DNA of 5,035 bases from Bacillota bacterium (GTDB taxonomy: Bacteria > Bacillota_I > Bacilli_A > RF39 > UBA660): NCBI GenBank assembly GCA_018381595.1, contig JAGZRP010000084.1, forward strand, positions 1-5,035, read 5' to 3'. Positions 1-5,035 of this stretch are shown here, piece after piece (position 1 is the stretch's first letter; each line of letters begins with the position of its first letter). The notes beneath the pieces were generated by a model. That model had not been told where the DNA came from, ran no database searches, and saw only the letters and a list, made by a program, of their open reading frames with translations. A program made the position numbers and the translations under genes.

Positions 1-1958
1 TCGATTAATAGACTCGTATGGTATTTCTTACTCACAGAATCATTCCAGTGAACAGATAACATACGTTCCTCTAAATTTTCAACGTTTGGACAACTCATAC
101 GATGAACACTAATTCCATTTCCTTTGGTAATATAACCAACAATATTATCTCCAGGAATTGGTTGACAACAACTTGCAACATTGACTTTAATCGAATCAAT
201 TCCCTCAACTACGATATCATCTTTAATAGAAACCGGTCTCACTTCACGTTCTGTTACTTTCTTTAAAATAATTTCTTCTTTGGTGTCATTATCATTTTGT
301 GCAATATTTAAAGCAAGGGTTGCAGTTGTTTTGCCATTTCCAATATTAATATACAATTCTTCCATGTTCGCACATTTCATTTCAGATAATATTTTTTCTG
401 TATTCTCAGAAGTGAAGAAATCATTGAAAGAAATTTTACGTTTACGTAATTCTGTTTTGACTTCCTCTTCCCCTTTTTTCAAATATTCTTCTTTATCAAT
501 ACGATTAAAGAATCCTCTAATTTTATTCTTCGCTTGTTGCGTATATGCAATATTAATCCATTCTTTCGATGGAATTGTATTTTTATTAGTTTTAATATTT
601 ACAATATCATTATCTTGTAGGACATAATCAAGGGGAACAATTTGATTATTTACAATAGCACCTATCATACTATCTCCTACTTTACTGTGAACACGATATG
701 CGAAATCAATTGGTGTAGAACCATTTGGAAGCTCGATCGCATCTCCTTTTGGCGTAAATACATAAATACTTTCTTTTAAAATATCAGATTTAACAGAATT
801 GACAAAGTCTTCTTCTGTTGCTTCATCATGTTTTAAATCCATAATGGTTTTAAAGAACTGTAATTTTTGTTCCATCGTATTTTGAATGGTTGCTCTTACG
901 GTACTTCCTTTTTCTTTGTAAGACCAATGAGATGCAATTCCATTTTCTGCAATCGCATCCATCTCATAAGTACGAATTTGAATTTCAAATAGCTTTCCAT
1001 CGACACCAAATACCGTTGTATGTAATGATTGATACATATTAGGTTTTGGATTTGCAATATAATCTTTAAAACGTTTTGGCATTGGTTTAAATTTCGCATG
1101 AATCAAACCTAATGCTTGATAACATTCACTTTCTGTATTTACATAAATTCGCATTGCGAGTAAGTCATAGATATCAGAAAATTTCTTTCCTTTATCCATT
1201 TTTTTGTAAATACTATAAATACTTTTACTACGTCCTTTAATATGGTGTTCAATTTGATTGTTATTTAAAATGTCATTCACTTCTGCAATCATTTTTTCTA
1301 CAGTCTGATCTCGTTCAATTTTTGTTTCATTTAAAGATTCTACGATAGAAAAATATACATCCGGTTTCATATAACGAAGACATAAATCTTCTAATTCTCC
1401 TTTAATATGATTCATACCAAGGCGAGCTGCAATGGGTGTTAAAATATCAAGTGTTTCTTTTGCCTTTTCTCTTTGTGCTTTTGAATTAATCGCCCATAAA
1501 GTACGCATATTATGGAGGCGATCCGCTAGTTTGATAAAAATAACACGGACATCTTCTGTAAGACCTACTAATATTTTTCTTTGGCTTGCAAGTTTAGATT
1601 CATTATCTCCACTAAAGCTCAAGCGATTGATCATAGTAATCCCATCAACCAATTTGACAACTTCTTCTCCAAACTTTTCTAATAATTCTTCTCTAGAATT
1701 TTCTGGATTCTCTAAAATATCATGTAATAATCCAGCACAAATTGTTTGATAATCTGCTTTCATATCAGCAAGGATATAAGCAACGTTCAAAGGATGATTC
1801 ATATAATCATCCCCTGTTAAACGTTTCTCACCTAAATGTTTTTCTCTTGTATAAAGATAAGCAGAATGAATTAGTGCGAGCTCATCTTCATTTGTAATAT
1901 ATGTTTTTAAAAGTTCTAAAACCTCATCAAAAGTGATTCCAGTTTTGTTTTTGCTCAT
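1..1958 (-). CDS. rel: Bifunctional (p)ppGpp synthetase/hydrolase, RSH family (long Rel), C-terminus cut off by window edge
   Basis: Rel makes (p)ppGpp by transferring pyrophosphate from ATP to GDP/GTP when ribosomes stall on uncharged tRNA, and can hydrolyse it; it is cytosolic and ribosome-associated. My translation gives 652 residues without a stop; the family is usually about 730-740, so the ACT/RRM domain is missing to the left. Seen in order: an HD hydrolase domain (about 25-155) with R46, H55, H79-D80, E83 and ADRLHNMRTL (146-154); a synthetase domain (about 235-350) with GRSKSIYSIYKKM, D265, RFKD (296-299), YQSLHTT (309-315) and E325/Q327; a TGS domain (about 396-458) with the tRNA-contacting-type histidine H424; and a zinc-finger/CC region with C597, C598, H619 and C623. 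RxKD in the synthetase site is the form typical of bifunctional Rel. Two oddities: the hydrolase ED pair reads E83-N84, and PGRFKD reads PKRFKD. The start ATG has AAGGA ten bases upstream; no in-frame upstream start exists. It is probably cotranscribed with secDF. Confidence 0.95.
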   Translation of the reverse strand, partial: MSKNKTGITFDEVLELLKTYITNEDELALIHSAYLYTREKHLGEKRLTGDDYMNHPLNVAYILADMKADYQTICAGLLHDILENPENSREELLEKFGEEVVKLVDGITMINRLSFSGDNESKLASQRKILVGLTEDVRVIFIKLADRLHNMRTLWAINSKAQREKAKETLDILTPIAARLGMNHIKGELEDLCLRYMKPDVYFSIVESLNETKIERDQTVEKMIAEVNDILNNNQIEHHIKGRSKSIYSIYKKMDKGKKFSDIYDLLAMRIYVNTESECYQALGLIHAKFKPMPKRFKDYIANPKPNMYQSLHTTVFGVDGKLFEIQIRTYEMDAIAENGIASHWSYKEKGSTVRATIQNTMEQKLQFFKTIMDLKHDEATEEDFVNSVKSDILKESIYVFTPKGDAIELPNGSTPIDFAYRVHSKVGDSMIGAIVNNQIVPLDYVLQDNDIVNIKTNKNTIPSKEWINIAYTQQAKNKIRGFFNRIDKEEYLKKGEEEVKTELRKRKISFNDFFTSENTEKILSEMKCANMEELYINIGNGKTTATLALNIAQNDNDTKEEIILKKVTEREVRPVSIKDDIVVEGIDSIKVNVASCCQPIPGDNIVGYITKGNGISVHRMSCPNVENLEERMLSVHWNDSVSKKYHTSLLI

Positions 1959-1985
1959 AACTTCACGTTCCTTACCATAGAGGAA
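1959..1985 (-). other. secDF-rel junction with rel ribosome-binding site
   Basis: Only 27 bases separate the secDF stop (TAA, 1988-1986) from the rel ATG (1958). The gap holds AAGGA (1973-1969) at a ten-base spacing from the ATG, and no hairpin followed by a T run and no -10 box. This favours read-through from secDF into rel as one transcript. Confidence 0.7.
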
Positions 1986-4253
1986 TTAAGCATTAATGCC
2001 TTTAATTAATATTTCTTCATCCTCTTTTTTTTCTTTTTTCTTCTTTGGTGTTTTTTTCGCATTTCTCGATTCGATTTCTAACCAAATTTGGCTTGCTACG
2101 AATAAAGACGTGTAAACTCCACCAATTAATCCAACAAATAGCGCAATGTTAAAGTTTAAAATTTCATGACTTCCTAATACAATTAAACAAACGACAGGAA
2201 TCAATGTTGTCACCGTAGTCACAATACTACGACCAAATGTTTCTCTTAAACTATCATTTACTAATTCAATGAATTGTTCTTTTGTTTTTAATCCTTTTGG
2301 ATAATTTTTACGCTTGTTTTCACGAATTCTATCAAATGTTACAATCGTATCATTGATAGAATATCCAACAATCGATAAAATCGCTGCAATAAAGATACTT
2401 GTGACTTCAATTTGGAATAAACTAAAGAACGCAATAATCATAAATACATCGTGGAGTAACGCGATAATTGCCCCGACTGCATAAGCAAATGTGAAACGAA
2501 GAGAAATATATATTCCAATCGCAATACTTGCAAGTACTAGTGACATAAATGCATTTTTAATTAATTCACGTTTTACAACGTCAGAAACAACACCAATTTC
2601 TGTATTTGCTTGATATTTTTCTTCAAAATAGGTTTCTGTTTGATTAATTTGTTTTTGACTTAAGGTTTCACTAATTCTAGCACTCATCGCATTATCAGTC
2701 AGTTCGTCGATCTCGCTTATAGTATATCCTAATTCCTTTAAGTCCTTTTTAAAATCTTTCTCAGAAATTTTTTCATTTCCTTTTACCGTTATACTACTTC
2801 CACCCTTAAAATCAATTCCTAGGTTTAATTTTTGGGTAGATAGTGAAATAACTCCAATAATGAATAACACACAAGAAAGCACATAGAATTTTTTACGATT
2901 TCGTGCGAAATCAAGCTTCTTAAATGGTTCAAACGTTTTTGTTTCTCCTTTTTCAATATTTGGAATACGTTCTTTTTTTGCTCCGATAAAAAGTGCTTCT
3001 CTATCATGGAAATATTTTGTTTTTACAAAGTATTTTAATAAATAACGAATGACAAATACCATAATAAACATTGTTACAAAAATACTAATCATCAATAGAG
3101 TTGCAAATCCCTTTACACTACTTTCCCCAAAGATAAATAATATGATCGCAACAATAAATGTTGTAAAGTTAGAATCAAAGATAGTCCAGAAAGAATTTTT
3201 ATTTCCTAATTGGAAAGCCATATCTAATTTGGTCCCTTTATAAAGTTCGTCTCTAATACGCGAGAATGTAATTACATTTGCATCTACTGCCATTCCAATT
3301 CCGATGACAAGTGCGGCAATTCCAGGAAGTGTTAATACTCCTCCAATGAGCCAAAAAATTCCAAATGTAATAATGGTATATAAAAGTAATCCAAAGCTAG
3401 ATAGTACTCCCGCAAAGCGATATATCAAAATCATAAAAGCCATAATGAGCATAACTCCAACAACGCCTGCTACAAAGGTGTTATTTAAAGAATTCTCTCC
3501 AAATTGAGCTCCTACTGTTTTAGAAGAAATTTCTGCTAATTTTGTTGGTAAACTTCCAGAATTGATTAATTCAACTAAATTATTCACTTCTTTTTCCGTA
3601 AAATTTCCTTGAATGATAACATCACTAGCAAATCCTTGACTCACTCCTGCTACACTCAAACAGTTAGAAGCATTGCTTCCACATTGATATTGTTCACTTG
3701 CAAAAGAATCTGTTTCGCCATAATCAAGCCAAATGACAATACGATTGTCTTTTAGTTGACTCACTTTTTTCGTTACATGATAAAATTTATCTTTATCTTT
3801 CACACTTAATGCTACAGCTGGTTTTCCGTTAGAATCCTGTGATACTTTAGCACCCCCACTACGAAGTACACTTGCTGTCATCAGTAAATTATCACTGGTA
3901 TCTCGAAATGTTAAATTAGCTGCCTTTTTAATCATAGAACGAGCTTCATCAGAATTCGTAACTCCTGCAATTTGAATACGAATCTTGTCGTCACCTTCTA
4001 CAACAATACTAGGCTCACTAACCCCTAATCCATCAATTCTTTTTTGAATGGTTTTATAAGTACTCGTTACCATATCTTTTGTAACTTCCTTACCATCCAC
4101 ACTTTTTACTTGATATAAAACTTCAAATCCACCTTGTAAGTCTAATCCAAAGTTTAATTCTCTAAAAATAGGATTTACTAAAAATCCAAGTCCTACTGCA
4201 ATAAGTAATAATACAATGGTAGAACCAATTACTTTTTTCTTATTTTGTCTCAT
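1986..4253 (-). CDS. secDF: Fused protein translocase accessory subunit SecDF
   Basis: SecDF is an integral membrane protein that uses the proton gradient to help pull preproteins through SecYEG on the outer face of the membrane. The 755-residue product fuses SecD and SecF, as in Bacilli (B. subtilis SecDF is about 737). Seen: TM1 (about 8-26); SecD motif FGLDLQGG (35-42); a large extracytoplasmic P1 region (about 45-255) ending in GSLPTKL and VGAQFGENSL; TM2-6 (about 260-406) with GMAVDANVITF around D324; a cytoplasmic linker; TM7 (about 455-471); SecF motif LGIDFKGG (478-485); a smaller P4 region (about 490-560); and TM8-12 (about 567-722) with HD at 601-602, SINDTIVTFDRIREN around D635, and R675. 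D324, D635 and R675 fall where the family has its proton-relay residues. The tail (731-747) is lysine/glutamate rich. P1 carries two cysteines, C191 and C197. The start follows an AGGAGG that overlaps the stop of the upstream gene, suggesting translational coupling. No separate yajC is in view. Confidence 0.97.
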   Translation of the reverse strand: MRQNKKKVIGSTIVLLLIAVGLGFLVNPIFRELNFGLDLQGGFEVLYQVKSVDGKEVTKDMVTSTYKTIQKRIDGLGVSEPSIVVEGDDKIRIQIAGVTNSDEARSMIKKAANLTFRDTSDNLLMTASVLRSGGAKVSQDSNGKPAVALSVKDKDKFYHVTKKVSQLKDNRIVIWLDYGETDSFASEQYQCGSNASNCLSVAGVSQGFASDVIIQGNFTEKEVNNLVELINSGSLPTKLAEISSKTVGAQFGENSLNNTFVAGVVGVMLIMAFMILIYRFAGVLSSFGLLLYTIITFGIFWLIGGVLTLPGIAALVIGIGMAVDANVITFSRIRDELYKGTKLDMAFQLGNKNSFWTIFDSNFTTFIVAIILFIFGESSVKGFATLLMISIFVTMFIMVFVIRYLLKYFVKTKYFHDREALFIGAKKERIPNIEKGETKTFEPFKKLDFARNRKKFYVLSCVLFIIGVISLSTQKLNLGIDFKGGSSITVKGNEKISEKDFKKDLKELGYTISEIDELTDNAMSARISETLSQKQINQTETYFEEKYQANTEIGVVSDVVKRELIKNAFMSLVLASIAIGIYISLRFTFAYAVGAIIALLHDVFMIIAFFSLFQIEVTSIFIAAILSIVGYSINDTIVTFDRIRENKRKNYPKGLKTKEQFIELVNDSLRETFGRSIVTTVTTLIPVVCLIVLGSHEILNFNIALFVGLIGGVYTSLFVASQIWLEIESRNAKKTPKKKKEKKEDEEILIKGINA

Positions 4254-4263
4254 ACGATAGTCT

Positions 4264-4269
4264 CCTCCT
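4264..4269 (-). promoter_or_regulatory. Shine-Dalgarno site of secDF overlapping the comN stop codon
   Basis: On the minus strand the comN stop TAG (4270-4268) supplies the first AG of AGGAGG (4269-4264), ten bases before the secDF ATG. Ribosomes ending comN would sit on the secDF ribosome-binding site, which suggests coupled translation of the two genes and supports both the comN stop and the secDF start. Confidence 0.75.
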
Positions 4270-4543
4270 AATTGTCTTTAAATGTTGGTCTTCTTCTTTT
4301 TGTTTCTAAAATAATTTTGAAATAATCATCTACTTTAATCTCATCCACCGTCATAATATCATTAACAATGTCTGCAAGTTCTAGATTCTGTTTCTGATTC
4401 CAAACTTTTTCTTTGAGATAATTCCAAATATCTTCTTCTTTAATATATGGAAGCTGTAAACGCTTTAATTCCATACGTTTGCAACGAAGAGCTGGCATTA
4501 CACGTTGGTATAACTCTTTTTCACTTTGAAATGTAATTTCCAT
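4268..4543 (-). CDS. comN: ComN-like post-transcriptional regulator (YrzD family)
   Basis: This is a small, soluble 91-residue protein with no signal peptide or membrane segment. Residues about 33-72 (KEEDIWNYLKEKVW, then ADIVNDIMTV and a DDYFKIIL segment) resemble, from memory, the EEDIW...K-W...IV-DI pattern of the family named 'post-transcriptional regulator', whose B. subtilis member ComN (YrzD, about 98 residues) promotes comE mRNA accumulation in competence and associates with DivIVA. Position supports this: in B. subtilis yrzD/comN lies between spoVB and secDF, the arrangement seen here. The N-terminal half is rich in K/R/E and the C-terminus is basic (KRRR at about 84-87), which could suit nucleic-acid or protein contact, but that is inference. 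Start: ATG with AGGAGG four bases upstream, preceded by a good promoter. It is the first gene of the probable comN-secDF-rel unit. The family assignment is fairly sure; a competence role in this organism is not shown. Confidence 0.8.
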   Translation of the reverse strand: MEITFQSEKELYQRVMPALRCKRMELKRLQLPYIKEEDIWNYLKEKVWNQKQNLELADIVNDIMTVDEIKVDDYFKIILETKRRRPTFKDN

Positions 4544-4572
4544 AATTCCTCCTCACATTCTCGTATATATTC

Positions 4573-4601
4573 ATTATAACCGCTTTTTTCCATTTTTGAA
4601 A
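4573..4601 (-). promoter_or_regulatory. Probable housekeeping promoter for comN-secDF-rel
   Basis: On the minus strand there is a perfect -10 TATAAT (4578 down to 4573), with a weak -35-like TTTCAA (4601 to 4596) at a 17-base spacing. The predicted start, about seven bases downstream near 4566, gives a leader of roughly 20-25 bases to the comN ATG, with the Shine-Dalgarno site AGGAGG at 4553-4548. The -35 matches only about half the consensus, so the -10 carries the call. Confidence 0.6.
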
Positions 4602-4612
4602 GCTTAAATTGC

Positions 4613-4642
4613 AAAAAAAAGACTGCATTGGTCTGTTTTTTT
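4613..4642. terminator. Symmetric A-tract/hairpin/T-tract element, terminator-like on both strands
   Basis: Seven As (4613-4619), then AGAC (4620-4623), a seven-base loop (4624-4630), GTCT (4631-4634), one unpaired G (4635) and a T run starting at 4636. This folds as 11 base pairs with one bulge and is followed by a T run whichever strand is read, the form of a two-way intrinsic terminator, though only two of the pairs are G-C. It lies between two divergent start codons, where no gene ends, so its role is unclear: an insulator of upstream-directed transcription, an attenuator of a longer spoVB leader, or chance in AT-rich DNA. Confidence 0.4.
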
Positions 4643-4658
4643 TGAGGTGTGCATAAAT

Positions 4659-4664
4659 TATATT
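4659..4664 (+). promoter_or_regulatory. Candidate -10 box for the spoVB-like gene
   Basis: TATATT matches five of six consensus positions, but the correctly spaced -35 position is just the T run of the hairpin, so this is weak. A transcript from here would start about 16 bases before the ATG, barely upstream of the Shine-Dalgarno site. An alternative is TATAAC at 4575-4580 on the plus strand, overlapping the comN -10, which would put the hairpin in the leader. Confidence 0.25.
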
Positions 4665-4686
4665 GAGTATTAAGAGGAGGTAGCTT

Positions 4687-5035
4687 ATGAAAAATAAATT
4701 TGTTCAGTCGACACTGATCCTCTTAATTGGTGGTGCGATTACCAAACTACTTGGAATGATTATTAAAATTATTATGACCAGAAACATGGGAAGTGAGGGT
4801 ATGGGGATTTATATGTTATTATCCCCTACTTTTATGCTCCTAGTATCGCTTGCACAACTAGGGCTTCCAATTGCCATATCAACATTAGTTGCAAAAGATA
4901 AAAGCAATAATAAAAATCTCATCTTTTCTTGTCTTCCAATTACACTCATTATTAATATTGTGATTATGATCTTTTTGGTATTTGGTGCTAAATTTCTTGC
5001 AAATAACTTAGTTCATGAACCTCGTTGTTACTATG
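4687..5035 (+). CDS. spoVB: SpoVB-like polysaccharide/lipid flippase (MOP superfamily), N-terminal part only
   Basis: The first 116 residues are in view, running off the right edge; family members are usually around 500 residues with 12-14 membrane helices. The start MKNKFVQSTLILLIGGAITK, then LLGMIIKIIMTRNMGSEGMGIY and a QLGLPIAISTLVAK segment, is the usual N-terminus of the SpoVB/MurJ-like branch of the MOP (MATE-like) superfamily: helix 1 (about 7-29), the R-x-(L/M)-G-xEG-x-G-xY turn, helix 2 (about 40-58), and helix 3 (about 80-103) after a hydrophilic loop (KDKSNNKN). Such proteins flip undecaprenyl-linked saccharides across the membrane; SpoVB acts in spore cortex synthesis, but relatives occur in non-spore-formers. 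The ATG has AGGAGG at 4675-4680, six bases upstream. It is divergent from comN and next to it, as expected for spoVB. The exact substrate cannot be told from this fragment, so the symbol is by family and context. Confidence 0.85.
   Translation, partial: MKNKFVQSTLILLIGGAITKLLGMIIKIIMTRNMGSEGMGIYMLLSPTFMLLVSLAQLGLPIAISTLVAKDKSNNKNLIFSCLPITLIINIVIMIFLVFGAKFLANNLVHEPRCYY

Noticed and set aside
181..627. 148-residue open frame on the plus strand within the rel region
   Set aside because: It is antisense to the well-conserved rel coding frame, has no family resemblance, and reads as low-complexity Ser/Phe/Ile translation of the reverse strand.
896..1099. 67-residue minus-strand open frame inside rel
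   Set aside because: It is in a different frame from the intact Rel translation across the synthetase domain, which has clear motifs there and needs no frameshift.
1432..1749. 105-residue open frame on the plus strand
   Set aside because: It is antisense to the Rel HD domain, with no ribosome-binding site and no recognisable product.
1955..1978. Seven-codon ORF (MVRNVKL) whose TGA overlaps the rel ATG, a possible leader peptide
   Set aside because: No Shine-Dalgarno site precedes its ATG and it covers the rel ribosome-binding site; probably chance.
1984..2007. Palindrome GCATTAATGC flanked by AATTAA/TTAATT at the end of secDF, considered as a terminator
   Set aside because: There is no T run after it on the minus strand, the central loop is too small for the full palindrome to fold, and it encodes the last SecDF residues; AT-rich chance is the simpler reading.
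2825..3507. Three short open frames (60-67 residues) on both strands inside secDF
   Set aside because: All overlap the continuous, motif-bearing secDF frame; they are shadows in other frames.
1..5035. Mycoplasma-type genetic code (TGA as tryptophan)
   Set aside because: Tryptophans in rel, secDF and comN are TGG and no in-frame TGA occurs in any of the four genes, so the standard code suffices.

Overview
The window looks like chromosomal core DNA from a low-GC Bacillota of the class Bacilli. The lineage may be an Erysipelotrichia-, RF39- or Acholeplasma-like one, but nothing here fixes the genus. The evidence is the AT-rich sequence, strong AGGAGG Shine-Dalgarno sites, a fused SecD-SecF protein (typical of Bacilli), and a spoVB / comN / secDF / rel neighbourhood that matches, in shortened form, the order I recall for Bacillus subtilis. 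All tryptophans in the coding regions are TGG and no in-frame TGA occurs, so the standard bacterial code fits and the Mycoplasma code is not needed.

Layout: positions 1-1958 (minus strand) hold most of a long RSH-family (p)ppGpp synthetase/hydrolase (rel/relA). It is open at the left edge, so its C-terminal ACT domain is missing. After a 27-base gap comes secDF (1986-4253, minus), a complete 755-residue fused SecDF translocase accessory subunit. Fourteen bases upstream of secDF ends a 91-residue ComN-like post-transcriptional regulator (4268-4543, minus). These three genes read comN > secDF > rel and probably form one transcription unit from a promoter with a perfect TATAAT at 4573-4578. The 143-base divergent gap (4544-4686) also contains a symmetric A-tract/stem/T-tract hairpin resembling a two-way terminator. 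On the plus strand, from 4687 to the right edge, is the start of a SpoVB-like polysaccharide/lipid-II-type flippase.

How the genes relate: SecDF assists protein export, Rel sets the alarmone level during amino-acid starvation, ComN-like proteins act on mRNA, and the flippase is an envelope lipid transporter. They are linked by conserved neighbourhood rather than by one pathway. I see no mobile element, CRISPR array, tRNA, rRNA or clearly new system. The most notable points are a changed residue in the Rel hydrolase HD...ED motif (ED to EN), the direct secDF-rel junction without recJ or apt, and the terminator-like hairpin lying between two divergent start codons.
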